NCBI GenBank assembly: GCA_005881435.1
Contig: VBHP01000027.1
Location: 1-64,000 of the forward strand
DNA: 64,000 nucleotides
Source of the DNA: Chloroflexota bacterium
GTDB taxonomy: Bacteria; Chloroflexota; Limnocylindria; P2-11E; CF-107
Direction: 5' to 3'
Shown here: piece after piece, positions 18,066-26,603 of the stretch
Layout: each line of letters starts with the position of its first letter
How positions within the stretch are numbered: position 1 is the first letter of the stretch
The notes under the pieces: generated by a model
The model's database searches: none
What the model saw: only the letters and a program-made list of their open reading frames with translations
Told to the model about the DNA's origin: nothing
Position numbers and translations under genes: made by a program

Positions 18066-18626
18066 ATGATCGAACGCGTTCGCCTCATTGTCGTGAGCAT
18101 CGCGATCTTGACGCTGATGCTGGGCTCGCCCGCGTCAGCGCATACGGCCGTCGTCGCAGATCCCGTGGGGGACATGGCGACAGCCGCATCGCCGGCTTTC
18201 GACATCGTCCAGGCCAAGGTCACGGAACGGAAGGGTGCGGGGATTCTCTATTTCCAGCTCGAGCTCGCGGCACCGGTAACGGAGACAACCGGATTCGGCG
18301 CGTGGGCCTTCCTCGTCAACGCGCCTGCGGGCTCTGCGACCTTCTACGGCGTGGTCGTGCGGCATTGTGATCGACAGGTCCAGGCGGTCTGTGGAGCGAA
18401 CGGCTATCACTGGGAGAGTGCGTTGCTGACGGCGACTGGAACGACGGTCGGCGCATTCGGGTTCAGCGTTGACGGCGCGACCGTCAAGGCGTACGTCGAT
18501 CCCGCGCTCCTCGGAGACGTAGGCGTATTGCGCTGGTCCGCAAACACACGAAATGCGCCCGCCGGTGGCGGAAGTCGAGCCCTAGACTTCGCGCCGAACA
18601 GCGGTTTCGTCACGCTCGAACGTTGA
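18066..18626 (+). CDS. Secreted protein of unknown function
   Basis: A 186-aa protein with a clear Sec signal peptide (MIERVR then a hydrophobic stretch, cleavage near SPASA-HT). ATG 18066 has an AGGGGGA ribosome site. The mature part begins with DPVGDM and FDIVQAKV segments and is rich in beta strand, resembling the beta-sandwich modules with carbohydrate-binding-like folds seen in many secreted bacterial proteins. Two Cys near the middle (HCDRQVQAVCG) may form a disulfide. No catalytic motif is visible. It converges with the PPOX gene across a strong hairpin. Confidence 0.7.
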   Translation: MIERVRLIVVSIAILTLMLGSPASAHTAVVADPVGDMATAASPAFDIVQAKVTERKGAGILYFQLELAAPVTETTGFGAWAFLVNAPAGSATFYGVVVRHCDRQVQAVCGANGYHWESALLTATGTTVGAFGFSVDGATVKAYVDPALLGDVGVLRWSANTRNAPAGGGSRALDFAPNSGFVTLER

Positions 18627-18631
18627 ACGCC

Positions 18632-18661
18632 GGCGCCCGTGGCTTGGACGCCGCGGGCGCC
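18632..18661. terminator. Hairpin between convergent genes
   Basis: A 12-bp stem (GGCGCCCGTGGC paired with GCCGCGGGCGCC, one G-U pair) closes a 6-nt loop. It begins 6 nt after the stop of the secreted-protein gene and ends 10 nt before the stop of the PPOX gene. It has no U-tract on either side, so it may act as a Rho-assisted or bidirectional terminator, or simply as a 3'-end stabiliser. Confidence 0.5.
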
Positions 18662-18670
18662 TACCTCGCG

Positions 18671-19066
18671 TTAGACCGTGCGCGCGGAGCGCTCCTCGCC
18701 GAGTCCCCAGCTGACGATCCGTTTCGGTCGGATACGAAAGTGCTCGGCATCGAAGCCTGGTCCGATGCTGTCGCCGCCGGTCAGCAGGATGTCGGCACGA
18801 CCGCGGATCTCGATCCCTCTCGGACGCCACGGCGATGTCGAGGCGAGGTCGTCCACGACGAGGGCGACTCTGGGGTTGCGTTGCACGTCGCGAAACTTCT
18901 TCCGTCCAGCGAAGCCGTGGCCGCCCACATCGATCGCGTCGTGTTCGGGGTTGTAGCGGAAGGCCACCGGCACGACATGCGGCTGCCCGTTTTCGCCGAC
19001 GGTGGCAATGCGACCGAGCCGCTGAGTCTTCAGGTATGCGATCTCGGCATCGCTGAAGAGGCTCAT
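18671..19066 (-). CDS. PPOX-class F420-dependent oxidoreductase
   Basis: A 131-aa split-barrel flavin/deazaflavin protein. The pattern RLGRIATVGENGQPHVVPV, the VGGHGFAGRKKFRDVQRNPRVALVVDD region (here split: GRKKFRDVQ, NPRVALVVDD), WRPRGIEIRG and RIVSWG near the C-terminus match the PPOX-class F420-dependent family, which reduces small substrates with F420H2. ATG 19066 lies 5 nt after the aspartate-semialdehyde dehydrogenase stop, making it the last gene of the operon. Substrate is unknown; nothing links it chemically to amino-acid synthesis. Confidence 0.82.
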   Translation of the reverse strand: MSLFSDAEIAYLKTQRLGRIATVGENGQPHVVPVAFRYNPEHDAIDVGGHGFAGRKKFRDVQRNPRVALVVDDLASTSPWRPRGIEIRGRADILLTGGDSIGPGFDAEHFRIRPKRIVSWGLGEERSARTV

Positions 19067-19071
19067 CGCTT

Positions 19072-20127
19072 CTAGACGAATTTCTCCGCGACGGCGAGCT
19101 CCGCGTTCAGCACCGATGCCCCAGCCGCGCCCCGAATGGTGTTGTGCGAGAGCGCCACGAACTTGACCCCCAGCACCTCGTCCTCGCGGATCCGCCCGAC
19201 GGTCACGGCCATGCCGCGTTCGACGTCGCGGTCCAGCACGGGCTGCGGTCGATCGGGCTCCTCGCGAACGACGATCGGGCATCGCGGCGCGGTCGGCAGG
19301 CCGAGCTCTTGCGGCTTGCCGCGAAAGCCACGAAGCGTCGCGGTCACGTCCAGGAGCGAGGGTGATCCGCGGAGCGTGAGGGCGATGATCTCGGTGTGCC
19401 CGTCGCGCACCGCGACGCGGTTGCAGCTCGCCGACATCTCGAACGCGGCCGCGGCGAAGCGCGAGCCGTCCCATCCTCCGAGGAACTTGCGCGATTCCTC
19501 GACGAGCTTCTCCTCCTCCTCGCGGATGAACGGCACGACGTTGTCGAGCCCGTCCAGCGAGGCGACCCCGGGGTAGCCGGCGCCAGACAGCGCCTGCAGC
19601 GTGGTCACGAGTGCGCGCTCGATGCCATAGGCGCGGTGCAGCGGCGCGGTCGCAAGGCTGAACCCGATGGCCGAGCAGTTGCCATTGGCCACGATCGAGC
19701 CTGACCAGCCGCGCCGCTTGCGCTGCACGCGCAACGCGTCGAGATGCTCGGGGTTGACTTCGGCGATCACCAGCGGCACGTCGCCATCCATGCGGTGGGT
19801 CTTGACGTTGGAGAACACGTGATGACCCGTCTTCGCCAGCCCGGCCTCCCACTCCACCGCGGCCTCGTGCGGCAACGCCGAGAAGCACAGCTCGGCGTCG
19901 AGGTCGTCGGTCGTCGGCGTCAGCGTGATGTCGCGGGCGCGCTCCGGGATCGGTTCGGAGAGATGCCAGTGCGCCGCGTCGGCGTACCGCTTCCCGGCAT
20001 TCCGTTCCGACGTCGTGAGGGTCGTCAATTCGAACCAGGGATGCTCCGCCAGCAGGCTCACGAAGCGTTGGCCGACGGTACCGGTGGCGCCCAGCACGGC
20101 CACCGTGCGCTTGCGCGCCGCGATCAC
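19072..20127 (-). CDS. asd: Aspartate-semialdehyde dehydrogenase
   Basis: A 351-aa enzyme reducing aspartyl phosphate to aspartate semialdehyde, the branch step to lysine, threonine and methionine. The NADP site is GATGTVG (residues 13-19) and the catalytic Cys is C151 in NGNCSAIG. The length and the SNVKTHRMDGDVPLVIAEVN-type region (dimer contact) match the archaeal/fungal-type enzyme rather than the E. coli type. The GTG start overlaps the lysC stop by 4 nt (GTGA), so translation is coupled. Confidence 0.92.
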   Translation of the reverse strand: MIAARKRTVAVLGATGTVGQRFVSLLAEHPWFELTTLTTSERNAGKRYADAAHWHLSEPIPERARDITLTPTTDDLDAELCFSALPHEAAVEWEAGLAKTGHHVFSNVKTHRMDGDVPLVIAEVNPEHLDALRVQRKRRGWSGSIVANGNCSAIGFSLATAPLHRAYGIERALVTTLQALSGAGYPGVASLDGLDNVVPFIREEEEKLVEESRKFLGGWDGSRFAAAAFEMSASCNRVAVRDGHTEIIALTLRGSPSLLDVTATLRGFRGKPQELGLPTAPRCPIVVREEPDRPQPVLDRDVERGMAVTVGRIREDEVLGVKFVALSHNTIRGAAGASVLNAELAVAEKFV

Positions 20128-21539
20128 GAGGCCGCCGCCGCCCGCGCGCTGCGTCCGTGGAACTCCTCATGGATCGCGCGCACCGCGGCGTCGCGCTGCG
20201 CCTCTTCGACGACGAGCGAGATGTTGAGCTCGCTCGATCCCTGCGCGATGGCCACGACGTTGATCTTCATGCGGCCGAGGGCGCTGAAGACGCGCGCCGC
20301 GACGCCTGGCGTTCCCTTCATCCCCTCCCCTACCGCGGCCACGATCGCCACCGGCTGTTCAGCGTACACGCGGCCGACGTCGTGCCGGCCGAGCTCGGCC
20401 GCGAACGCGCGCTCGAGATCGCGAATGATCCGCGCGGTGTGCTCCGCGCCGACGACGAAGCAGATGTTGTGCTCGCTGCTGGACTGGCTGATCATCAGCA
20501 CTGAGACGCCGTCCGCCGCGACGGTATCGAAGACGCGAGCGGCCATGCCGGGCACGCCGGACATCCCGGCGCCTTCCACCGTGATCAGACCAAGACCGCC
20601 CAGCGACGTCGTCGCCTTGACGATGCTGCCGTCGGTCGCCTCGGCCTCGGAGGTGATCGTCGTGCCGGCGAACGACGCGTCGAAGGTGTTGAGGATCCGT
20701 ACCGGTATGCGCGCCTCGATCGCGGGCAGCACCGTCCGCGGGTGGATGACCTTCGCACCGAAGAACGACAGCTCCTGCGCTTCCTCGTATGACACGCGCT
20801 CCAGCGGTCGCGCGCCGGGCACGCTGCGCGGATCGGCGCTCATGATGCCGTTCACATCGGTGTAGATCAGGACCTCCTCCGCGCCGAGCGCGGCGGCCAA
20901 GATGCTGGCGGAATAATCCGATCCGCCGCGCCCGAGTGTGGTCGTGACGCCCTCGCGCGTGGCGGCGATGAATCCGGTGAGGACCGGAACGACGCCGTAC
21001 CCCAGGCGCGGCGTGAGCTGTTTCGCGGCACGCTCGCGCGTCTCCGTGGACAGCGGCGCGGCCTCGCCGAAGCGCTCGTCGGTAACGATGATGCCCTCCG
21101 CCGACAGCGCCTCGGCGCGTGTGCCGGCGTCGTCGAGCGCGGCCGCGACGATCGGGGCCGAAATGCGCTCGCCGTAGGAGGCGATCGCGTCGAGCGAACG
21201 TCGCGTCAGCTCGCGCAGGATGGCCACGCTCGACAGCAGCGCCTCGACGCGTTCGGTCAGGTCCGCGATCTCGCGCAGCACGGCCGCACCTTTGACGCCA
21301 AGCAGATCGGCGACGAGGTTCTGGTGGCGTCGCGCGATCTCGGCCAGCTCCGACTGTGCGCCGGCGAGGTCGCCGGCCTCGGCGCGCCGCGCGGCACGGA
21401 TGATCGCGTCCGTCGTCCCCGCGGTCGCAGACACGACGACGATCGGAGACCGCTCGCGCGCCGCGGCGACGATCTGCACCACACGTCGGATCGCGTCGGT
21501 GGTGCCGACCGACGTGCCGCCGAACTTCAAGATGATCAT
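20124..21539 (-). CDS. lysC: Aspartate kinase
   Basis: A 471-aa aspartokinase phosphorylating aspartate in the first step of the aspartate pathway. KFGGTS at residues 5-10 begins the amino-acid kinase domain, with GRGGSDYSA and YTDVNGIMSADPR further on. Two ACT domains follow from about residue 310 (LITVEGAGMSGVPG, then VGEGMKGTPGVAARVFSAL), which normally bind the feedback inhibitor lysine or threonine. It overlaps hom by ATGA and asd by GTGA. No leader riboswitch is expected here because the gene is internal to an operon. Confidence 0.94.
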   Translation of the reverse strand: MIILKFGGTSVGTTDAIRRVVQIVAAARERSPIVVVSATAGTTDAIIRAARRAEAGDLAGAQSELAEIARRHQNLVADLLGVKGAAVLREIADLTERVEALLSSVAILRELTRRSLDAIASYGERISAPIVAAALDDAGTRAEALSAEGIIVTDERFGEAAPLSTETRERAAKQLTPRLGYGVVPVLTGFIAATREGVTTTLGRGGSDYSASILAAALGAEEVLIYTDVNGIMSADPRSVPGARPLERVSYEEAQELSFFGAKVIHPRTVLPAIEARIPVRILNTFDASFAGTTITSEAEATDGSIVKATTSLGGLGLITVEGAGMSGVPGMAARVFDTVAADGVSVLMISQSSSEHNICFVVGAEHTARIIRDLERAFAAELGRHDVGRVYAEQPVAIVAAVGEGMKGTPGVAARVFSALGRMKINVVAIAQGSSELNISLVVEEAQRDAAVRAIHEEFHGRSARAAAAS

Positions 21540-22459
21540 CGCCGGCTCGCTAACGCCAGTACGTCGCCGAGGATCGCGGTGGCCGTCGCCTCGCCACCGG
21601 CGCCGGGTCCGCGCAGTTGGATCGTGCCCGCGTCCGCCGTCGCGATCTCCGCGGCGTTCTCCGGACCACGTGGAGCGGCGAGGATCGACCCCTCGTCGAC
21701 CTCCTCGAGGCCGACCCGCGCCTTCACCGCTTTCGCGCCGAAATCCGCGGCCGCGACGTAGCGCAGGCGCTTTGCCCGCCGGCGCGCGTCAGCGAGCCGG
21801 TCGCGCGACACACCGCGCACGGACTCGCGCCGCACCAACCCGGGATCGAACGGTCGTCGCTCGATGGTCGCGACACAGATCGCCAGCTTATAGGCGGGAT
21901 CGAATCCGTCGAGGTCCATCGACGCATCGGCCTCGGTGTAACCGGCGCGCTGCGCCGCGCCGAGCGCGTCCTCGAAGAAGGTCGCGTCGTCCTCCATCTT
22001 GGTCAGGATGAAGTTCGTCGTGCCGTTGAGGATGCCGCGCAGCGAGACCACCTTCGTGCCGGCAAGCTCGCGCAGGGTGGCGATGATCGGCATCGCGCCA
22101 CCCACCGAGGCCTCGTAGCGCAGCTCGCGCTTGGCCACGCGCGCCGCGGCCTGAAGCTCGGCCCAATGCGTCGCTAGCGCCATTTTGTTCGCGGTCACGA
22201 CGTGCTTCCCGCGCTCGAAGGCCGCGAGCATGAGCGACCGCGCCGGCTCCTCTCCGCCGAGGACCTCCACGACCACGTCGACGGTGGCGTCGTCGAGCAG
22301 ATCGAAGGCGTTGGCCGTCAGCCGCGGCACGCCATCTCGGGCGCGCGAGGCATCGCGCACGAACGCGCCGGCGATCTCGATCTTCAGTGCCGGCCGTCGC
22401 GCGGCGAGACGCGCCACCGCGGCGCCGACGGTCCCGGCACCGAGCAATGCGATCCTCAT
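21536..22459 (-). CDS. hom: Homoserine dehydrogenase (short form, no ACT domain)
   Basis: A 307-aa enzyme converting aspartate semialdehyde to homoserine. GAGTVG (7-12) is the NAD(P) site; ANKMALA and the conserved GGAMPIIATLRE, GILNGTTNFIL and AGYTEADASMDLDGFDPAYKL segments (each a hallmark) form the catalytic part, with the Lys in PAYK. The chain ends directly after the catalytic domain, so the C-terminal ACT regulatory domain of the longer 430-aa enzymes is absent; feedback control would then fall on lysC. It overlaps pncC and lysC by ATGA on either side. Confidence 0.92.
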   Translation of the reverse strand: MRIALLGAGTVGAAVARLAARRPALKIEIAGAFVRDASRARDGVPRLTANAFDLLDDATVDVVVEVLGGEEPARSLMLAAFERGKHVVTANKMALATHWAELQAAARVAKRELRYEASVGGAMPIIATLRELAGTKVVSLRGILNGTTNFILTKMEDDATFFEDALGAAQRAGYTEADASMDLDGFDPAYKLAICVATIERRPFDPGLVRRESVRGVSRDRLADARRRAKRLRYVAAADFGAKAVKARVGLEEVDEGSILAAPRGPENAAEIATADAGTIQLRGPGAGGEATATAILGDVLALASRR

Positions 22460-22956
22460 CGCAGCGCCTCGGCCAGGAGCTCGAGCGCGACCGCGACACT
22501 GGCGCGCCGGTTGCCGTCGCGGTCGAAGCTGAACTGCGATTTCTTGACTCGGCTGCTGCGATCGCTGTCCACAGCGACATAGACGAGTCCGACCGGTTTG
22601 CCGGGCGTCGCGCCACCGGGTCCGGCGATACCGGTGATGCCGAGTCCGATATCCGCGCTGAGCCTGCGGCGGGCGCCGGCGGCGAGCGCCTGCGCGACGA
22701 CGCTCGAGACGGCGCCATGCCCGTGGAGCAGATCCGGTGCGACGTCTGCGAGCACGGTCTTGGCCGCATTGTCGTAGACGATCGCGCCGCCCCTATAGAA
22801 CGCTGACGCGCCGCCGTGCGCGGTCAGGACCGCGCCGAGCAGTCCACCGGTGCACGACTCGGCCGTGGCCACCGTCTGCTTCGTTTTGATCGCGCGCTGC
22901 TGTAGCGCGCGCATCCGTTCGGTGAGCTCATCCAGCGATGGCGCCGCCCTAGGCAT
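22456..22956 (-). CDS. pncC: Nicotinamide-nucleotide amidase (CinA C-terminal domain)
   Basis: A 166-aa stand-alone CinA C-terminal domain. TAESCTGGLLGAVLT, GAIVYDNAAKT, GLGITGIAGPGGATPGKPVG (split) and VYVAVDS are diagnostic. The enzyme deamidates nicotinamide mononucleotide to recycle NAD. The N-terminal molybdopterin-binding domain found in full-length CinA is absent. It lies between pgsA and hom, overlapping pgsA by 8 nt and hom by 4 nt. The pgsA-cinA adjacency is a widespread arrangement in bacteria. Confidence 0.9.
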   Translation of the reverse strand: MPRAAPSLDELTERMRALQQRAIKTKQTVATAESCTGGLLGAVLTAHGGASAFYRGGAIVYDNAAKTVLADVAPDLLHGHGAVSSVVAQALAAGARRRLSADIGLGITGIAGPGGATPGKPVGLVYVAVDSDRSSRVKKSQFSFDRDGNRRASVAVALELLAEALR

Positions 22957-23500
22957 GCGCGGCGCGGGCGCGGGAGAAGTAGCGGAGCGCGCTGGTCAGC
23001 GACAGGAACACACCACCGACGAGCGCGCCGTATGCGATGCCCAGGAAGACCGATCCGAACGTGGCCATCGCCAGCAACAGGAAGACGCAAGCGACGTCGA
23101 GGAAGGCCGTCTTCGCCTTAGATGCCGGCACGGCGGGAAGAGCGATGCCATGCCGGGCCAGCCGCACTCGCAGATCGAACACGAACGCGTCGCGAAGAGC
23201 CAGGACGATGAACGCAAACGTCAACGCCGGGATGTGAAGCGCGAACGGAAAGATCGCCGCAAGGATGAGCACCGCGTCGGCGACGGGATCCAGGGCCGAA
23301 CCCAGTAGCGTGCCACCGTGGCGGCGAGCGACGATGCCGTCGGCGATGTCGGTGATGATCCCGACCAGGAAGCACGCCAGCGCGACGAAATAGAGCCGGT
23401 CCGCGTACGGCACGACCACACCGATCCACACGATCGGTATCGCCAGGGCCACTCGCGTGAGCGACAGCGCGTTCGCGGCGTTGAGACGAATGGTATTCAT
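22949..23500 (-). CDS. pgsA: CDP-alcohol phosphatidyltransferase (PgsA-like)
   Basis: A 183-aa integral membrane enzyme of the CDP-alcohol family, probably making phosphatidylglycerol phosphate from CDP-diacylglycerol and glycerol 3-phosphate. The motif DIADGIVARRHGG...GSALDPVAD contains the D-x2-D-G-x2-A-R ... G-x3-D-x3-D residues that bind metal and CDP. About five to six hydrophobic helices are present. ATG 23500 overlaps the rimO stop as ATGA and is preferred over the longer open frame upstream, which would run far into rimO. Phosphatidylinositol-type activity cannot be ruled out. Confidence 0.87.
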   Translation of the reverse strand: MNTIRLNAANALSLTRVALAIPIVWIGVVVPYADRLYFVALACFLVGIITDIADGIVARRHGGTLLGSALDPVADAVLILAAIFPFALHIPALTFAFIVLALRDAFVFDLRVRLARHGIALPAVPASKAKTAFLDVACVFLLLAMATFGSVFLGIAYGALVGGVFLSLTSALRYFSRARAAHA

Positions 23501-24798
23501 GCCGTCGTCGCCCGCAGCCAGGTGGCACCGGCCCCGTTCACCCGTGCGGACACGAACGAACCGATCGGTGGCAGCGCTCCAGCAGGAACGCGGACGCTCA
23601 CCTCGCCATCGACCTCCGGGGCCTCGCGCACGCTCCGACCGATGGCCCAGCGCCGCTCGTGCCGCTCGACGAGGATCGCGAAGGTCTCGCCGACGACGCG
23701 GCGGTTCGCTGACAGCCCGATCCGCTGCTGCAGGCGCTGCGCCCGCTCGAGCCGCTCGCGTTTGACGGCGTCGGGCACCTGCGCCTCTGCGTCGCCGGCC
23801 GGCGTGCCACGCTCCGAGGAGTACGGGAAGAAGCCGGCATGCTCGATCCGCGCCGCCTCCAGGAACTCGAGCAGCGTCGTGAACTCCGCTTCGGTCTCGC
23901 CAGGAAAGCCGACGATGAACGTGCTGCGCAACGTCATGTCCGGGACGCGAGCGCGGATCCGCTCTATCAGCGCGAGATGCCAGTCCGCGCTTCCACCGCG
24001 CTTCATCCGCCGCAGCGTGTCGCGATGCGCGTGCTGCAGCGGCATGTCCAGGTACGGAACCACCGCGGCGCACTCTCCCATCGCGTCCAGCAGCGCGTCA
24101 TTGACGTGGTGCGGATAGCCGTACATCAGACGGATCCACACCCCGCGATCGGCGACGCGCGCGTCGAGCGCACGCAACAGCGTGGCCAGGGTGGTGCCGT
24201 CGCGGAGGTCGTGGCCGTAGTCGGTGGTGTCCTGCGCGATCAGCACCAGCTCCTTCGTCCCGGATGCGACGAGGAGCTCGGCCTCAGCGAGGATTAACGG
24301 CAGCGGCTTCGAACGGAGCGGCCCCTTGAACGACGGGATCGTGCAGAACGTGCAGACGTGATCGCACCCGTCCGCGATCTTGACGTATGCGGACACGCCC
24401 CCAGCGACGCGCCGCCAGCCGTCGGTGAGATCGAGGGCGCGTGGCGAGCCGCGATCCGGCACGCCGTCGTGGCACGCCGCGCCGATCTCGGCGATGCGCT
24501 TGGTGCCGAGCACCGCGTCGACGCCCGCGATCGCCCGTACCGCGTCAGGCTCGCGCTCCGAGAGACACCCGGCGACCACCAGACGCTGGCCGCGGCGCTT
24601 GATCTGCGCCAGCGCCCGCGCCGTGTCCAGCGATTCCTCGCGAGCCGGCGCGATGAAGCCGCAGGTGTTCAGCACCAGGACGTCGGCGTCCTCCGGTCGC
24701 GACACCGGAACGTCGCCCGCGGCGATGAGCCGCGAGGCCATCTCCTCGGCATCGACGACGTTCTTGGGACACCCGAGTGTGTGTAGGTAGTACTTCAC
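23497..24798 (-). CDS. rimO: Ribosomal protein S12 methylthiotransferase
   Basis: A 433-aa radical-SAM methylthiotransferase that modifies an Asp of ribosomal protein S12. The UPF0004 domain supplies C10, C46 and C78 for the auxiliary cluster; the radical SAM cluster is C145-x3-C149-x2-C152, followed by TIPSFKGPLRS, which separates RimO from MiaB. A TRAM domain fills the last ~65 residues. Length matches the family. It appears to be the first gene of the seven-gene operon down to the PPOX gene. A short GC-rich hairpin region (24820-24844) lies between it and the upstream phosphoesterase. Confidence 0.94.
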   Translation of the reverse strand: MKYYLHTLGCPKNVVDAEEMASRLIAAGDVPVSRPEDADVLVLNTCGFIAPAREESLDTARALAQIKRRGQRLVVAGCLSEREPDAVRAIAGVDAVLGTKRIAEIGAACHDGVPDRGSPRALDLTDGWRRVAGGVSAYVKIADGCDHVCTFCTIPSFKGPLRSKPLPLILAEAELLVASGTKELVLIAQDTTDYGHDLRDGTTLATLLRALDARVADRGVWIRLMYGYPHHVNDALLDAMGECAAVVPYLDMPLQHAHRDTLRRMKRGGSADWHLALIERIRARVPDMTLRSTFIVGFPGETEAEFTTLLEFLEAARIEHAGFFPYSSERGTPAGDAEAQVPDAVKRERLERAQRLQQRIGLSANRRVVGETFAILVERHERRWAIGRSVREAPEVDGEVSVRVPAGALPPIGSFVSARVNGAGATWLRATTA

Positions 24799-24844
24799 GG
24801 AGGCTCAAGGATAGGGCCGCGGGCGCGCGGCGGCCTGCCGCCGG

Positions 24845-25807
24845 TTAGTGACAGACGCCGCTGCCGCTGTCGGTGAAGGACGATCCCTCGACGGGCACAA
24901 ACCGCCAGTCGTAGCCGCTGGTCCGTAACGTGAGGACGAGCACCCCATACGTGTCGTCGCGCAGCACCTCGCTGTTCGCGATCGGCGCTCGTACCGGATA
25001 GAGACTCCTCCCGCCGGTGCCGACGACGAACTCGCGGACACCCGTCGCGGAATCAGGCTTACCGTCGGGTGTCTGCGGAGCGAACCGCTCGTAATCGTGA
25101 TCGTGGCCGTTGAGCACGATCTCGGCTCCGGCAGAGTAGAGCTCCGTCCAGAACGTCCCGTATCGCGGATCGCTGCCGTGCTCGGCGCCTGAGCTCCACC
25201 GCGGCTCGTGCCACACGGCGAGAGTGCATGTGGCGGTCGACGCCTGCAGATCGAGTCGCAGCCAGATCGCTTCCGGGGAAGATGGGCCGCAGCCCCCGAC
25301 CGCCCCACATTCGCCGTTGAGGACGACGATGTGCCATGACCCGAGGTCGTAGGAGTAATAGCCGTTGCTACTTTGGCCAGCGGCCGCGCCGAAGTATTTG
25401 AAATAAGCAGCGGCGTTGGGCGTGTAGTACTCGTGGTTTCCCACGGCGGGCCGCATGCGCTCGCGGAACTGCCCCCACGTTCGATCGAAGCAGTTCGCGA
25501 ACTCTGCGGCGGTACCGCTTTCGTACGCGTTATCGCCCAGCGTCTGGATCGTGCCATCGATCGTCGCGAGCAAGCGCGCGGTCTGTTCGGACTCGCCCGC
25601 CCCACAGGCGGCGATGTCGCCTGCAGCGATGAGCGTCGCCACCGGGCCGGCGGAGAACGACGTCGGTTGCTCGACCGAGGGCGTGGCATCAGCTGGAGGG
25701 AACGTGTCGATCGGTGGTTCGTAGGCTCGAAGCGAGGCCGCGCTCATGGCAATGAAGATCGCGCACAGTAAGAGGATGACGATGAGCGGCACGCCACGGC
25801 GGCGCAT
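24845..25807 (-). CDS. Secreted calcineurin-like metallophosphoesterase (copy 1)
   Basis: A 320-aa exported phosphoesterase. The start at ATG 25807 gives a basic MRRRG head and a strong hydrophobic signal (IVILLLCAIFIAMSA). Metal-binding motifs are AAGDIAACG, LGDNAYESG, GNHEYYTP, WHEPRW and GHDHDYERF, in the order seen in purple-acid/alkaline phosphodiesterase relatives. C-terminal CH and other Cys suggest disulfides outside the cell. It is clearly paralogous to the gene at 33296, sharing nearly all these motifs plus TPNAAAYFKYFGAAAG and FVVGTGG. The substrate is unknown; a phosphate-containing surface polymer or nucleotide is possible. Confidence 0.85.
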   Translation of the reverse strand: MRRRGVPLIVILLLCAIFIAMSAASLRAYEPPIDTFPPADATPSVEQPTSFSAGPVATLIAAGDIAACGAGESEQTARLLATIDGTIQTLGDNAYESGTAAEFANCFDRTWGQFRERMRPAVGNHEYYTPNAAAYFKYFGAAAGQSSNGYYSYDLGSWHIVVLNGECGAVGGCGPSSPEAIWLRLDLQASTATCTLAVWHEPRWSSGAEHGSDPRYGTFWTELYSAGAEIVLNGHDHDYERFAPQTPDGKPDSATGVREFVVGTGGRSLYPVRAPIANSEVLRDDTYGVLVLTLRTSGYDWRFVPVEGSSFTDSGSGVCH

Positions 25808-25829
25808 CAGACCGTCATGTGGTGTCCGT

Positions 25830-26423
25830 CTAGGACAGCGCCAGGGCCGATACCGCGGCCGCGGCGGCCGCACGATTCGGTACGCCGAGCTTCCGCAACA
25901 CGTTCGTCACATGCTTCTGCGCAGTCGCCGTGCTGATCCCGAGGACGTGCGCGATCTCCTTGTCGGCGGCGCCCCTGGCAATGAGTGCAACGACCTCACG
26001 CTGTCGCGCCGTGAGCCGCGAAGCACGGCGCGCCTGCGGTGAGTGCAATTGCATCCGAACGAAATCCGCGAGCACGCCTCTCGCGTAGGCGAGCTCGCCG
26101 CCGAGGGCCGCCTGGATCGCGCGACGCAGGACCAGAGCGTCCGCGGCGGCATCGACGTAGCCGGTAGCGCGGAGGCACATCGCACGAAGCGCGTCGTCGC
26201 GGTTGTGCGGCGATGCCATGACGAGCGTTGGAGCGCGCAGCACCAGACGCGTGAGCTGGTCCCAATCGACGTGGCGATAGGCGGCGAGCACGACGAGCCC
26301 GATCTGCGGCGTCGTGCCATTGAGGTGATTGATGCGGCGCATCGGGACGCCGATGTCGGCGCGCACCAGCGAGTCGTAGGCGTCTCCGATAGGATCGATC
26401 ACCGCGATTCCCGCGTATTCCAC
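25830..26423 (-). CDS. LuxR-type regulator with degenerate receiver
   Basis: A 197-aa protein with a C-terminal LuxR helix-turn-helix (LTARQREVVALIARGAADKEIAHVLGIS read in parts: LTARQREVVALIA, GAADKEIAHVLG, STATAQKHVTNVLRKLG). The N-terminal ~120 residues resemble a response-regulator receiver fold (GLVVLAA, TLVMASP, ATGYVDAAAD), but no Asp stands where the phosphoacceptor should be after the third strand. It starts at a GTG and is divergent from the polysaccharide autokinase gene, with a 17-bp palindrome in the shared promoter region. It probably controls the island or itself independently of phosphorylation. Confidence 0.8.
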   Translation of the reverse strand: MEYAGIAVIDPIGDAYDSLVRADIGVPMRRINHLNGTTPQIGLVVLAAYRHVDWDQLTRLVLRAPTLVMASPHNRDDALRAMCLRATGYVDAAADALVLRRAIQAALGGELAYARGVLADFVRMQLHSPQARRASRLTARQREVVALIARGAADKEIAHVLGISTATAQKHVTNVLRKLGVPNRAAAAAAVSALALS

Positions 26424-26452
26424 CGGCCCTCACAGTGAGCAAGCGGTCTGCC

Positions 26453-26469
26453 AGACCGCACCCCCGCCA
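26453..26469. promoter_or_regulatory. 17-bp perfect palindrome, candidate operator
   Basis: GCGGTCTG-C-CAGACCGC is an exact inverted repeat with a 1-nt centre. It lies 30 bp upstream of the LuxR-type gene and about 135 bp upstream of the autokinase gene in their 180-bp divergent intergenic region. LuxR-family proteins bind palindromes of this size, so autoregulation is plausible. Apart from this repeat I see no clear -35/-10 pair in the region. Confidence 0.45.
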
Positions 26470-26603
26470 AGCGGAAGGAAGCATTCCACCAGCTCGGCTG
26501 ACCAGGTCTCTCGCCCGTACGGCGACCAAGCTCAGTCCGGCTCGGTCGAGTCCAGGTCGAGGGCCCGCCCACTGGTGGCAAAAATCTTGCTCCCTCACCA
26601 TCC

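Noticed and set aside
22949-24073. A longer start for pgsA running into rimO
   Set aside because: The first ~190 residues would be an out-of-frame reading of rimO. The ATGA overlap at 23500 gives a normal PgsA.
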